The notes under the pieces were generated by a model. That model was not told the origin of the DNA and did not search any database. It was given only the letters and a program-made list of their open reading frames with translations. This document shows, one piece after another, positions 16,852-26,098 of a stretch of DNA of 64,000 bases. Within the stretch, counting starts at the first letter, position 1; every line of letters begins with the position of its first letter. The translations under genes and the position numbers were made by a program. The stretch covers positions 310,001 to 374,000 of the forward strand of contig NZ_JACYXL010000002.1 in the NCBI RefSeq assembly GCF_014842995.1, in the 5' to 3' direction. The stretch comes from Rhodanobacter sp. 7MK24. GTDB lineage: Bacteria > Pseudomonadota > Gammaproteobacteria > Xanthomonadales > Rhodanobacteraceae.

Positions 16852-19005
16852 TTACTTCTCCGGCAAACCCAGCTCCTGCGCGAAGAACGTCAGCATCAAC
16901 GCCGTGTTGCCCACGCGCTGACTGAAGGGCGCGCCGACGCCGTGGCCGGCGTCCATGCGGGTGAGCAGCAGCACCGGCAGGCCCGAGGTGCTGGCGTTCT
17001 GCAGCGCGGCGGTGAATTTGCGCGACTGCCATGGCGACACGCGCGGATCGTTCGCGCCGGTGGTCATCAGCACAGCGGGATAGGCGGTGTGCGGCTGCAC
17101 ATTCTGCAACGGCGAATACGCCAGCGTGGCCTTGAACTGCGCCGGGTCGGCCACCGTGCCGTACTCGGGCACGTTATAGGCGCCGTTGGCGGATTCGGTC
17201 TCGTGGCGGATCACGTCGTAGATGCCCACCATGCTCACCACGGCACGGTAGTCCTGCGGATGCTGCACCAGCGCGGCGCCCATCAGCAGGCCGCCGTTGC
17301 TGCCGCCGAGGATGCCGAGGTGCCTGCGGTCGGTCCAGTGCGTGTCGACCAGCGCCAGCGCGGCGGCATGGAAATCGTCGAACACGTTCTGCTTGCGCAG
17401 CTTCTGGCCCTGTTCGTGCCACAGCTCGCCGTTCTCGTTGCCGCCGCGGATGTTGGCGAAAGCCAGCACGCCGCCGCGTTCCAGCCACGCCAGCTCCGGA
17501 CCGACGAAGTTCGGCACCACGGGCAGGTCGTAACCGCCGTAGCTGTAGAGGATGACGGGGCGGGCGCCGTCTGGCGTGACGCCCTTCATCGCCAGTACGG
17601 TGACCGGGATCTTCGTGCCGTCTTTCGAAGTGCCATCGATGCGGTACGTCTGTATCTGCGAATAATCGGCGGCGGCCTTCACCTCGAACACGGTCTTGAG
17701 CGTGCCGGCCTTGGCGTCGTATTCCGCCCAGCGCGAAGGCAGTGTCCAGCCGCCGTAACCGATCAGCGCACGATCCTGTCCCTGCTCGGCGGCGATGCCG
17801 CCGACGCCGATGCCATGCGCGGGCAACGGCAGGCGGCGCACGAACTTCGCGGCGCGGTCGTACTGCTCCACCCACCAGTCCGGCCCCCAGCTGCGCACCA
17901 CGAGGAAGCCGTCGGCGACCGGCGCCACGCCCTGCAGCGCGCCTTCGCGCTGGCCCAGCACTTCATGCGCACTGCCATTCGCATCCACCGCGAGCAACTT
18001 GCCATGCGGTGCGCCTGCGAAGCTGGCGACGTAGAGTTGCTGGCCCACCCAATCGGCGAAGCGCACGTCGGCTTCGTCGCCCAACGCTTTCTTCCACTGC
18101 GAACCTTCGCGCAGCCACACTTCGGCCGGCCCGCCGTCGCCCGTGTTCGCCAGCACGGCAAGCTGCTTCGCGTCGCGCGAAGCCAGCAGACGGTATTCGG
18201 CCACCTTGGAGAAATCCTTGCCGAATACCACCCTGTCCTTTGCCTGCGCATCGCCCAGCGCGTGATGCGCCAGGGCAGCGTTGAATTGCACCACCTCCTT
18301 GCCTGCGGGCGGCAACGGGAATCGCACATAGGTGAAGCCCTTTTCGTCGGCATCCCAGGCCACGCCCTGTGGCGTGGTGCCGCCGCCGGCCCAGGGCAGC
18401 GCATCGCGCAAGGTCTTGCCGGTGGCGACGTCGAGCACGTGCAAGGTGGTGAGTTCGCTGCCGCCTTCGGCGGTGCCGTAGGCGAGGTAGCGACCGCTGG
18501 GCGAGGGCCAGTAGCCGGTGATCGCGGTGTTGCCACCGCTGGCGTTGAGATCCACCAGCACGCGTGGCGCACCGTCCGGCCACGGCTGCGCGATCAATTG
18601 CGGCTGCGGCTGCGGTGGCGTTTCCTGCAGGTAGAACAGCGTGCCGCCGGCCAGCAGCGGCGAGGAACGGGTGACGGAAGTGATCGCCAACTGCTGTACG
18701 CGCGCATTCAGCGCCTTGCCGTCAGGCATCGTACCCAGCGTGTAGTCGGTGTAGCGGTTCTGTTCGGCGATCCACTGCCGTACTGCAGGCGCATCGCCAT
18801 CTTCCAGCCAGCGATAGGGATCGGGCACGCGCACGCCGTGCAGTACGCTGGCGTCGTCGCGCTGCGGCGAGGCGGGCAGTTGCGATCCGTGGCCGTCGAT
18901 CAATGACACATCGTGTTGCGGCGGCTCAGGAATCTGCTGAGCGTCGGCAGCACAGGCCGCGATGCCGGCAAGCAATGCGATGGAAAGGACAAGTACGGGG
19001 CGCAT
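16852..19005 (-). CDS. S9A prolyl oligopeptidase, exported
   Basis: A 717-residue serine peptidase of the prolyl oligopeptidase family. A signal peptide with an alanine-rich hydrophobic core (residues 1-22) precedes the N-terminal motif VPDPYRWLEDGD, a seven-bladed propeller region, and the alpha/beta hydrolase domain with Ser569 (GGSNGG), Asp653 (NDPRV) and His688 (DAGHG). It probably acts in the periplasm on short proline-containing peptides. Its gene is divergent from the second S9 peptidase at 19144, and ends 4 nt from the stop of the GlxA-type regulator gene. Confidence 0.92.
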   Translation of the reverse strand: MRPVLVLSIALLAGIAACAADAQQIPEPPQHDVSLIDGHGSQLPASPQRDDASVLHGVRVPDPYRWLEDGDAPAVRQWIAEQNRYTDYTLGTMPDGKALNARVQQLAITSVTRSSPLLAGGTLFYLQETPPQPQPQLIAQPWPDGAPRVLVDLNASGGNTAITGYWPSPSGRYLAYGTAEGGSELTTLHVLDVATGKTLRDALPWAGGGTTPQGVAWDADEKGFTYVRFPLPPAGKEVVQFNAALAHHALGDAQAKDRVVFGKDFSKVAEYRLLASRDAKQLAVLANTGDGGPAEVWLREGSQWKKALGDEADVRFADWVGQQLYVASFAGAPHGKLLAVDANGSAHEVLGQREGALQGVAPVADGFLVVRSWGPDWWVEQYDRAAKFVRRLPLPAHGIGVGGIAAEQGQDRALIGYGGWTLPSRWAEYDAKAGTLKTVFEVKAAADYSQIQTYRIDGTSKDGTKIPVTVLAMKGVTPDGARPVILYSYGGYDLPVVPNFVGPELAWLERGGVLAFANIRGGNENGELWHEQGQKLRKQNVFDDFHAAALALVDTHWTDRRHLGILGGSNGGLLMGAALVQHPQDYRAVVSMVGIYDVIRHETESANGAYNVPEYGTVADPAQFKATLAYSPLQNVQPHTAYPAVLMTTGANDPRVSPWQSRKFTAALQNASTSGLPVLLLTRMDAGHGVGAPFSQRVGNTALMLTFFAQELGLPEK

Positions 19006-19143
19006 GCGGCTTCTCCGGCAAGTCGATCAGCTTTCGAGCGTACTCCCGCGCACGCCACCGGCGCACCTGACTTCCGGCACTGGGGCGGCCGCACGCGCCG
19101 CGGACTCGTTTATGCTGATTTCTTTATGCCGCCGGGAACACCC

Positions 19144-21582
19144 ATGCGCCGCCTGCTGCTCGCCAGCCTGATCACCTTAGCCACGCTGCCCGCCACCGCC
19201 ACCGCCATCGCGGCGACGCCGGCGGCCGGCCCGCTGGACCTGGAAACCATCATGGCCAGTCCCGACTGGATCGGCCACCCGGTGGAGAGTCCGTACTGGA
19301 GCGTGGACGGCCGCAGCCTGTACTACGCGCTGAAGCGCGATGGCGACAGTGTGCGCGACCTCTATCGCCTAGGGACGAACGATGGTGCGGGCGGCAAGCT
19401 CGATCCCGCCGCCATGGCGCAGGCCGAGGGGCCAGCCGTGTTCGACCGCGGCCATACGCACGCGGCCTTCCTGCTGCATGGCGATGTGTTCCTCGTCGAT
19501 CTCGCCAGCGGGCACCGCACGCAGGTGACGCGCTCGCCGCGGCCCGAATCCGCACCGCAGTTCTCCGCCGACGGTCGCGCACTGCAATTCCGCGACGGCA
19601 ACGACTGGTACAGCTATGACCTCGCCAGCGGCGTCACCGCGCCTGCTGCGGTCCTGAAGTTCGCCGACGACCCGCAGGCGAATCAACCCGACGCACTGGA
19701 ACGCCAGCAGCTCGAAACTTTCAGCACACTGCGGGAGATCAAGGCCGACCGCGACGCACACCGCACGCAACAGCAAACCCTGGCCGCCGCTGACCCCGGC
19801 CGCGTGCCGCAGCCGTTCTGGCTGGGCGACAAGATCAAGGCCGCGGATACCGAACTCTCGCCCGATGGCCGCTGGATGCTGGTGGTCGCCGAACCCGCGC
19901 ACCACGGCGACGGCAAGTCGCCCGACGTGATCCATTACGTCACCGACTCCGGCTACACGGAGGCGGAGCCGGCGCGCAATTACGTGGGCCGCAATGATCC
20001 CGCGTCGCAATCGTTGCTCCTGCTCGATCTCGCTTCGCACAAGGTCTGGCCGCTCAAGACCGACAATCTGCCCGGCATCAAGGACGACCCGCTGAAGGCG
20101 ATCCGCACACAAACCATCGCGGCGCTGGAAAAGAGCGGCCACGACGACGAAGCCAAGGCGCTGAAGGCACCCGACGTGCGTCCGGTGACCATAAGCGGCG
20201 ATGGGAATGGCGGTGGCATCGCGTGGAGCGACGACGGCAACCAGGCCGCCGTGCAACTGCGCGCCGTCGACAACAAGGATCGCTGGATCGCCAGCGTCGA
20301 CTTCGCCACCCATGCACTGGTGTCGCAGGACCGCCTGCACGACAACGCATGGATCAACTGGAGCTTCAACGACTTCGGCTGGCTCAAGGACGGCCGCACG
20401 CTGTGGTACCTGAGCGAGGCCGGTGGCTGGTCGCGCCTCTACGTGAAGCCGCTGGACGGTGCCGCGAAAGCACTCACCGACAACAGCAAGTTCGAAGTGA
20501 GCCAGCCGCAACTCAGCACGGACGGCAAGTGGTTCTACCTGCTGGCGAACAAGCTGGCGCCGTACAGCTACGACGTATACCGCGTGCCGTCGAGCGGCGG
20601 CGAACTCACCCGCGTGACGCAATACGAAGGCGTGGACAGCTTCACGCTATCGCCCGACGGCAAGCAGCTCGCCGTGCTGCACTCCGCGCCCTATGTGCTG
20701 AGCCAACTCGCGGTGCAGCCTTCCGCCGGCGGCACGCCGCGCGAACTCACCGACACCATGAAGAGCGGCTTCGCCGCCCACGCATGGATCCAGCCGCAAT
20801 TCGTCGCCGTGCCTTCCTCGCATGGCGCCGGCGTGGTCTACGCCAAGTACTATGGCCCCGCTGGCGAAACCGATGCGGCCGCCCCGCGCCCCGCAGTGAT
20901 CTTCGTGCACGGCGCGGGCTACCTGCAGGATGTGTCGAAGCAGGAGACCTATTACATCCACGAACAGATGTTCCAGAACCTGCTGGTGCAACAGGGCTAC
21001 GTGGTGCTGGACATGGACTACCGCGGCTCCGCCGGTTACGGCCGCGACTGGCGCGACGCGATCTACCGCGACATGGGCCACCCGGAACTGGAAGACCTGC
21101 TCGACGGCAAGGCCTGGCTGGTCAAGCACCATGGCGTCGACCCCAAGCGCGTCGGCATCTACGGCGGCAGCTACGGCGGCTTCATGACCGAGATGGCCTT
21201 GCTGCGTGCGCCTGGCGAATTCGCCGCAGGTGCCGCGCTGCGCCCGCCGGCGGACTGGGTCACCTACAACCACGAGTACACCTCGAACATCCTCAACGAT
21301 CCGCAGCTCGACCCCGAGGCCTACAAGACCAGCTCGCCGATCGAGTACGCGAAGAACCTGCAGGATCCGCTGCTGATCGAGCACGGCCTGATCGACGACA
21401 ACGTGATGGCCAGCGATTCGATCCGTCTGTACCAGCGGCTTGTCGAACTGCACAAGAAGAATTTCTGGATCTCGTTGTATCCGCTGGAGCGGCATGAATT
21501 CGAGCACGCGGACGACTGGTACGACGAGTATCGCCGGATCGACGAGTTGTTCGACACCTACGTGAAGGGGCAGCCGAAGTGA
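19144..21582 (+). CDS. S9 family peptidase (dipeptidyl/acylaminoacyl peptidase type), exported
   Basis: An 812-residue exported serine peptidase. Residues 1-24 are a signal peptide (MRRLLLASLITLATLPATA). A WD40/PD40-like beta-propeller occupies about 40-610, and the catalytic domain carries Ser676 (GGSYGGF), Asp751 (LIDDNV) and His784 (ERHEF). The layout fits S9B/S9C peptidases, which remove N-terminal dipeptides or acylated residues. ATG 19144 is favoured because it opens the signal peptide; an ATG lies six codons upstream at 19126. It faces the S9A gene; the two exported peptidases may share a divergent promoter region. Confidence 0.9.
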   Translation: MRRLLLASLITLATLPATATAIAATPAAGPLDLETIMASPDWIGHPVESPYWSVDGRSLYYALKRDGDSVRDLYRLGTNDGAGGKLDPAAMAQAEGPAVFDRGHTHAAFLLHGDVFLVDLASGHRTQVTRSPRPESAPQFSADGRALQFRDGNDWYSYDLASGVTAPAAVLKFADDPQANQPDALERQQLETFSTLREIKADRDAHRTQQQTLAAADPGRVPQPFWLGDKIKAADTELSPDGRWMLVVAEPAHHGDGKSPDVIHYVTDSGYTEAEPARNYVGRNDPASQSLLLLDLASHKVWPLKTDNLPGIKDDPLKAIRTQTIAALEKSGHDDEAKALKAPDVRPVTISGDGNGGGIAWSDDGNQAAVQLRAVDNKDRWIASVDFATHALVSQDRLHDNAWINWSFNDFGWLKDGRTLWYLSEAGGWSRLYVKPLDGAAKALTDNSKFEVSQPQLSTDGKWFYLLANKLAPYSYDVYRVPSSGGELTRVTQYEGVDSFTLSPDGKQLAVLHSAPYVLSQLAVQPSAGGTPRELTDTMKSGFAAHAWIQPQFVAVPSSHGAGVVYAKYYGPAGETDAAAPRPAVIFVHGAGYLQDVSKQETYYIHEQMFQNLLVQQGYVVLDMDYRGSAGYGRDWRDAIYRDMGHPELEDLLDGKAWLVKHHGVDPKRVGIYGGSYGGFMTEMALLRAPGEFAAGAALRPPADWVTYNHEYTSNILNDPQLDPEAYKTSSPIEYAKNLQDPLLIEHGLIDDNVMASDSIRLYQRLVELHKKNFWISLYPLERHEFEHADDWYDEYRRIDELFDTYVKGQPK

Positions 21583-21696
21583 TATGCATGCGATCTTGCG
21601 ATCCGTTCGGGCGGACAAGCGGCGCTGCAAATACCCCGGTGCAAGAGAGATCAAGCCTCATCATCACACGCAGTTCTTCGGAACAGGTTTGAAGCC

Positions 21697-22194
21697 ATGC
21701 CTTTTTCGACGCTTTTCAAGGTCGCGATCGGGGTAGTTATTTTTTGGGCAGTATTCGCATATCAAAACGAAAAGCTAAAAAATTTAGCGCCAAGCCTGGA
21801 AGCTTTCAGCCAAACGAAGGAAGTTACTGGAATTTACACGTACAAGCAGTACGGACGAAATTTTATAACTTGGCTTGATAACACTCAAATCGAGTGCAGC
21901 CTGGATTACAGCGGAGGCAATGCATCTTGTTTTGCCCATACAAAAGACATCCCAAGAGGAGAAAAGATTACAGTTGCCATGTCTTTGATTAAAATGGATG
22001 CGGAAAATGTGCCGTATGTCAGCGCCATTAAATTTAATGGCAAGGAGATATACAGAAAAGCTCCGACGGATTCTTTGAAAGACTGGTGGTTCGGTAGTCG
22101 TGCGACAAAAGCTTTTCTTCCGGCACTTCTTGTTGAAGCTTTCTATTTATTAATCTTGTTTTTGTTCTTCACGGATAGGGACACGATGCCTTGA
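21697..22194 (+). CDS. hypothetical membrane protein, AT-rich orphan
   Basis: I do not recognise this 165-residue protein. It has a hydrophobic N-terminal segment (residues 5-21), a polar, probably extracytoplasmic region (about 25-135) with two cysteines in ECSLDYSGGNASCF, and a hydrophobic C-terminal segment (about 141-158). Its base composition is strikingly AT-rich compared with both flanks, with many AAA, TTT and TTA codons rare elsewhere here. This points to recent acquisition. It ends 18 nt from the convergent TauE-like gene and no mobility gene is visible nearby. Confidence 0.75.
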   Translation: MPFSTLFKVAIGVVIFWAVFAYQNEKLKNLAPSLEAFSQTKEVTGIYTYKQYGRNFITWLDNTQIECSLDYSGGNASCFAHTKDIPRGEKITVAMSLIKMDAENVPYVSAIKFNGKEIYRKAPTDSLKDWWFGSRATKAFLPALLVEAFYLLILFLFFTDRDTMP

Positions 22195-22212
22195 GGCCTG
22201 TAAAGCCGAGGC

Positions 22213-22977
22213 TCAGACGTGCAGATTCCGCACCAGCATATAACCCGCCACCACAACCACCGCGACTGCAAACACTAGATTGAGCGCGCCACGTGTGCGA
22301 GCCAATCGCGACGCAAGGCGCGCGCCCAGCCAGCCGCCAGCGATGCCGCCTGCCACGAACAGCCCCGCCACGCGCCACTCGACCAGGCCGGAGGCGGCGT
22401 AATTGATCGCCGTGGTGGAGGCGAACGCACCCACCGCGACCAGCGAGCTGCCGATCGCGGCGATGATCTCCATGCCGCTGGCGAAGATCAGGCCCGGCAC
22501 GATCAGGAAGCCGCCGCCGATGCCGAAAAAGCCGGACAACGCACCCGCACCGAAACCGGTGGCGGCTAGCCGTGGAAACAACCGCGGCTTCGGATAGCTG
22601 CCGCCCGCCGCATTGCGCCGTCCATGCAGCATCAGCGCCGCCACCACCAGCATCAGCATGGCGAACAGCACGAGCAGGTGATGGCCGTCCACGCGCTTGC
22701 CCAGCGTGGAACCGGCGAACGCGCCCAGCACGCCCGTGGCGGCGAACGTCAATGCAGCAGGCCAGCGTACGTGGCCGGCGCGCGCGTGTGGCACGAGGTT
22801 GATGAAGGCATTGGACGCCACCGCCACCGCGCTGGTACCGATGGCGAGGTGCGGATCGTGCAGACCCACCACATAGAGCAGCATCGGCGTGGCGAGGATG
22901 GAGCCGCCGCCGCCGATCAACGCCAACGAAAATCCGACCAGAGAGCCGCAGGCCAATGCCAACAGGTCGGCCAACAT
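22213..22977 (-). CDS. TauE/SafE family sulfite exporter-like permease
   Basis: A 254-residue integral membrane protein with about eight transmembrane segments and two internal repeats, each with a glycine-rich start (GFSLALIGGGGSILATPM and LSGFFGIGGGFLIVPGL), the TauE/SafE hallmark. Members export sulfite, sulfoacetate or other organosulfur anions. It is the last gene of a probable sulfur operon, and its ATG overlaps the stop of the DUF442 gene (TGATG), so export of sulfite formed by oxidation is a reasonable inference. Confidence 0.87.
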   Translation of the reverse strand: MLADLLALACGSLVGFSLALIGGGGSILATPMLLYVVGLHDPHLAIGTSAVAVASNAFINLVPHARAGHVRWPAALTFAATGVLGAFAGSTLGKRVDGHHLLVLFAMLMLVVAALMLHGRRNAAGGSYPKPRLFPRLAATGFGAGALSGFFGIGGGFLIVPGLIFASGMEIIAAIGSSLVAVGAFASTTAINYAASGLVEWRVAGLFVAGGIAGGWLGARLASRLARTRGALNLVFAVAVVVVAGYMLVRNLHV

Positions 22978-23408
22978 CAGGGCGACGTATCCGGTACACG
23001 ACGCAACACAGCAGGGTTCAAGGTGTAACCGGCATCGGCGGCAGCGCGCTCGATGCCTTCGTTGTCCAGCGTACCTACCATCGCCTGGGCCCACAGGTTA
23101 ATGGAGCGCGTGCCTGTGCGGCAGAACGCCAGCACCGGCGCGGGCAACGTGCGCAGCGCATCGGCGAACGCGGCCACATCGGCGTCGCGCCATTGCCCGG
23201 AGACGATGGGAAGGTGGCGCCACGCAAGGCCCTGCGCTGCCGCGACTTGTGCAAGCTCGGCGCTGGCAGGTTGGTCCGCCGCTTCGCCGTCGGGGCGATT
23301 GCAGACCAGGCTGCGCCAGCCTTGCACGGCCAGCTCGGCGATGTCGCCCGCCTGCAGTTGCCCGGCCACGCCGAACGCGGGTGTGAGGCGATGCACGGGG
23401 GTATTCAC
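22977..23408 (-). CDS. DUF442 / TIGR01244 sulfur transferase-like phosphatase
   Basis: A 143-residue protein of the DUF442 (beta-lactamase hydrolase-like, Blh) family, a dual-specificity-phosphatase fold with the P-loop CRTGTR in VLAFCRTGTRSINLWAQ. Homologous domains are fused to persulfide dioxygenase-like proteins and are tied to hydrogen sulfide oxidation. The GTG start overlaps the cytochrome stop (GTGA), and its own stop overlaps the TauE start, so it is translationally coupled on both sides. A sulfur-transfer role is inferred from family and context. Confidence 0.85.
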   Translation of the reverse strand: MNTPVHRLTPAFGVAGQLQAGDIAELAVQGWRSLVCNRPDGEAADQPASAELAQVAAAQGLAWRHLPIVSGQWRDADVAAFADALRTLPAPVLAFCRTGTRSINLWAQAMVGTLDNEGIERAAADAGYTLNPAVLRRVPDTSP

Positions 23409-24343
23409 TTCGCCGCCCCGCTGCCGAGCAGGTGACCGTTCACCGTGGTGCCGTACATCGACATCGGCGTGTCGTGGTACTTCGCGCGCGTGGCAGCGAC
23501 ATCGCCGGCATAGCGCGGATCCTGCGGCCGCTCGTGCGCGTCCATGTACATCGCCACGTCCCACGCATCCTGGTCGCTCAGCGTGCCGCCGCGACTGAGC
23601 GGCATGTTGGCCTTGATGAAGGCGGCGGCATTGTCCAGCTCGTGCATGCCCGCGCCCCAGTTGAAGGACTGCGGCCCCCACAGCGGCGGGAACACGTTGC
23701 GACCGTTCACTTGTTGCCCCTGGCCGTCGTCGCCATGGCACAGTGCGCAATCCTTCGCGTATACCGTGGCGCCGCGCGCGTAGTCGGGTGGTTGCGGCGG
23801 CTTGAAGCCCTGCTTGGGATAGCCCGCACCGGCCAGCTTCACGCCGTTCGGCGCACCCTTGCTCATCCACCACGCGTAGCTTTCCAGCGCCACGATGGTG
23901 TCGCTGTCCAACGGTGGTGCCTTGCCGTTCATGCTGAAGCGGAAGCAGCCCTGCAGGCGCTCGCCAAAGCTGTTCACGCGACCGTTCTTCTTGCGGTACT
24001 GCGGGTACATGCCCCAGGCACCCCACAGCGGCGCGGAGTCGGCGAGGCGGCCCGCGTCGAGGTGGCAGTTGCTGCAGCTGAGGCCGTTGCCCACGTAGTC
24101 GTGTGCCTGGGTCGGCGTGTCGGTGAAGATCGCGCGGCCGAGGCGGATCTCGTCGCCCAAGGGACCTTCAGGAATATCAGCTTCGGCGGGCGGCGTGAAG
24201 GCGGGTGCGGCTTTGCTCTTCGACGACACACTGGCGACGCTGGCGGTTGATGCAGGCTTCGCAGCAACGGGGGCTTCCGTGGCCGGACGCGAACACGCCG
24301 TCAGCATCAGTGCACCGAGCAACAAGAAAGGCAGCTGTTTCAT
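23405..24343 (-). CDS. tsdA: dihaem cytochrome c, TsdA-like thiosulfate dehydrogenase
   Basis: A 312-residue lipoprotein (signal peptide, lipobox LTAC, Cys17) with two c-type haem sites, CSNCH (90-94) and CALCH (199-203). Between them lies GRVNSFGERLQGCF; Cys133 corresponds in position to the axial cysteine ligand of haem 1 in TsdA, and Met247 (KANMPL) could ligate haem 2. TsdA interconverts thiosulfate and tetrathionate in the periplasm. The gene overlaps the upstream dihaem cytochrome by 4 nt and the downstream DUF442 gene by 4 nt. Family placement rests on the Cys-ligand motif and context. Confidence 0.8.
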   Translation of the reverse strand: MKQLPFLLLGALMLTACSRPATEAPVAAKPASTASVASVSSKSKAAPAFTPPAEADIPEGPLGDEIRLGRAIFTDTPTQAHDYVGNGLSCSNCHLDAGRLADSAPLWGAWGMYPQYRKKNGRVNSFGERLQGCFRFSMNGKAPPLDSDTIVALESYAWWMSKGAPNGVKLAGAGYPKQGFKPPQPPDYARGATVYAKDCALCHGDDGQGQQVNGRNVFPPLWGPQSFNWGAGMHELDNAAAFIKANMPLSRGGTLSDQDAWDVAMYMDAHERPQDPRYAGDVAATRAKYHDTPMSMYGTTVNGHLLGSGAAK

Positions 24344-24981
24344 GGCGCGCTCCCTTTGGCAGGCAGCGGCTGCGCGGCGAACCAGCCGGCCACGGCGTCG
24401 ATCTCCTGTGGCGTGAGTTGCTTGGCGACGTGCTGCATCAACTGCAGAGGATCGTTATGGCGCGTGCCTTGTCGCCATGCGCGCAGCTGCGAGGCGATAT
24501 AGCCGGCTGGCTGGCCGGCCAGTGGCGGGAAGTTCGCGCCCACGCCCACGCCGCCGGGCGCGTGGCATTGCGTGCACGAGGGCAGAGCACGGCTCCAGTC
24601 GCCGCGCGTGGCGAGTCGTTCGCCATCGGCGCCGGGCTTGGCTGCCGCCGAAGCGGCCGGATGTGCGGGCAAGGGCAGGGCGCTGTAGTACTTCGCCAGC
24701 GCGGCGCGCTCGTCCTCGCTCAGCGCGCTGGCGTTCGGCTGCATCACCGGATTCGCGCGGGTGCCGTTGGCGAAGTCGTCGAGCTGCTTCTGCAGGTAGG
24801 CAGCGTCGAGGCCGGCCAGCCGGGGATAGCCGTTGATGTCCATGCCGCCGCCAGCCGGGCCATGGCAGGCCATGCATGGCGCGGCGCCCTTGCCGTTGCC
24901 CTGTTGTGTGATCGCGGCAGCATCGGTGGCGCTGGCGGCCAGTGGTAATAGCAGGACGAGAAACCCGAACATGCGCAACAT
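24340..24981 (-). CDS. tsdB: dihaem cytochrome c4-like protein (TsdB-like)
   Basis: A 213-residue periplasmic dihaem cytochrome: signal peptide (residues 1-18), first haem CMACH (36-40), second haem CTQCH (136-140), with two repeated class I cytochrome domains as in cytochrome c4. In TsdBA systems TsdB takes electrons from TsdA. The ATG at 24981 has GAGGTG 6 nt upstream, which decides the start over GTG 24990. It overlaps the tsdA start (ATGA). The Shine-Dalgarno sequence overlaps the stop of the upstream binding protein gene. Confidence 0.82.
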   Translation of the reverse strand: MLRMFGFLVLLLPLAASATDAAAITQQGNGKGAAPCMACHGPAGGGMDINGYPRLAGLDAAYLQKQLDDFANGTRANPVMQPNASALSEDERAALAKYYSALPLPAHPAASAAAKPGADGERLATRGDWSRALPSCTQCHAPGGVGVGANFPPLAGQPAGYIASQLRAWRQGTRHNDPLQLMQHVAKQLTPQEIDAVAGWFAAQPLPAKGSAP

Positions 24982-24991
24982 CAGCGTCACC

Positions 24992-25933
24992 TCATTTCGG
25001 CGGCTGGAAGCCGTACTTGCGGTAGATCGCCTGCGCCGTCGCGCCTTGCATGAAGTCGAAGAAGTCCTTCGCCGCCTGCGGATGCGGCGCAGCCTTCAGA
25101 CGCGCCACGGTGTAGATGCCGACCGCGTTCTGCGCCGCAGGTATCACCACTGTCTCCACCGGGTGATGCAGGATCTGCTGCTGGAAATACGCTTCGGTCG
25201 ACCACACCGGTGCCGCGTCCGATTCGCCCTGCAACACACGCAGCGGCGACTGGCGGTGGTGGATGGTGGTGAGGAAGGTGCTGCCGTCCTGCACCTTGGT
25301 GACCATGATGGCGCGGTCCAGCGCGTCGCCGCCGGCCTTGCGGTAGCCATCCTCGATCTGTTTCGCGATGCCTTCCCACGCAGGGTTCGGCATGCTCACG
25401 CGCACGTCCGGGCGGCCGAGGTCCTTCAGTCCTTCGATGTGCTTGGGATTGCCCTTCGCCACGAGGATCGCCAACGGATTGCGCGCGTAGTCGGCGCTGG
25501 CTGCGAACCAGCCGTGCTGCCCCTGCAGGCGCTCGACCGCGCCCTTGCCGGCCGTATAGACGTCCGGCTTCAAGGCAAGACGCAGGTTGCCCATCACCAG
25601 CACGCCGCTGTCGATCTGCTTGGCAAGGATGCCGGGCGGCAGGGTTTCCACGAATACGCGCTGGTATTCGGGGTGCGCCTGCTTGAAGGCGGCGACCAGG
25701 TCGTGCACCACCATGAACTGGTTGCCGGCGAAGAACACCGTGAGCTGCGGATCGACCACGTCGCCGTGCAGGTCGGCGATGGCATCGAACGGCGGCACGC
25801 TGAACTGCATGCCTTCCGGGGGTGAGTTCCACGGCGGCAGGTAGTCGGGTTTGGTTTGGGTGGCGGCCTGGGTGGTGCAGGCGATACCGAGCAAGGCGGC
25901 CAGCCACAGGGGTCGTGAGAGTGCTCGTTTCAT
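24992..25933 (-). CDS. periplasmic substrate-binding protein, molybdate/sulfate-binding type
   Basis: A 313-residue exported protein (signal peptide to about residue 23) with a type II periplasmic binding fold resembling ModA-like anion-binding proteins: VTVFFAGNQ-type opening (LTVFFAGNQFMVVHDLVAAF), ADYARNPLAILVAKGNP, and a C-terminal PQAAKDFFDFMQGATAQAIYRKYGF block typical of ModA/Sbp proteins. No ABC permease or ATPase gene is adjacent, so it may act as a sensor or a donor for another transporter or for the cytochromes. It is second in the sulfur operon. Confidence 0.82.
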   Translation of the reverse strand: MKRALSRPLWLAALLGIACTTQAATQTKPDYLPPWNSPPEGMQFSVPPFDAIADLHGDVVDPQLTVFFAGNQFMVVHDLVAAFKQAHPEYQRVFVETLPPGILAKQIDSGVLVMGNLRLALKPDVYTAGKGAVERLQGQHGWFAASADYARNPLAILVAKGNPKHIEGLKDLGRPDVRVSMPNPAWEGIAKQIEDGYRKAGGDALDRAIMVTKVQDGSTFLTTIHHRQSPLRVLQGESDAAPVWSTEAYFQQQILHHPVETVVIPAAQNAVGIYTVARLKAAPHPQAAKDFFDFMQGATAQAIYRKYGFQPPK

Positions 25934-25969
25934 CGGGTATCTCTTTCAGAGCAGGAGCGCGTGTTTGAT

Positions 25970-26083
25970 GCCTGAAAAGTGCGTCCTGCACTTTTCAGGC
26001 TCGCCGAATCCGGCTTGGCCGGATTTGGCTCCGCTCGATCAGGCGAGTGCTGCGCCTGATCGACGTCGGGCCTTTCCATGGTC
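25970..26083 (+). repeat. multi-hairpin structured element, copy 1
   Basis: Consecutive hairpins: A, 13-bp perfect arms 25970-25982 and 25988-26000 with loop gtcct; B, 8-bp arms 26007-26014 and 26018-26025 with loop ttg; C, 10-bp arms 26036-26045 and 26053-26062; then a GGGCC...CATGGTCC tail. The reverse strand of 56694-56806 has the same order, the same TCGCC and CCGC spacers and compensatory changes in the stems. It fills the gap between the DsrE-like gene and the binding protein gene of the sulfur operon, so it would be part of that mRNA in antisense orientation. Confidence 0.8.
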
Positions 26084-26098
26084 CGAGAGTCTCCCGTG

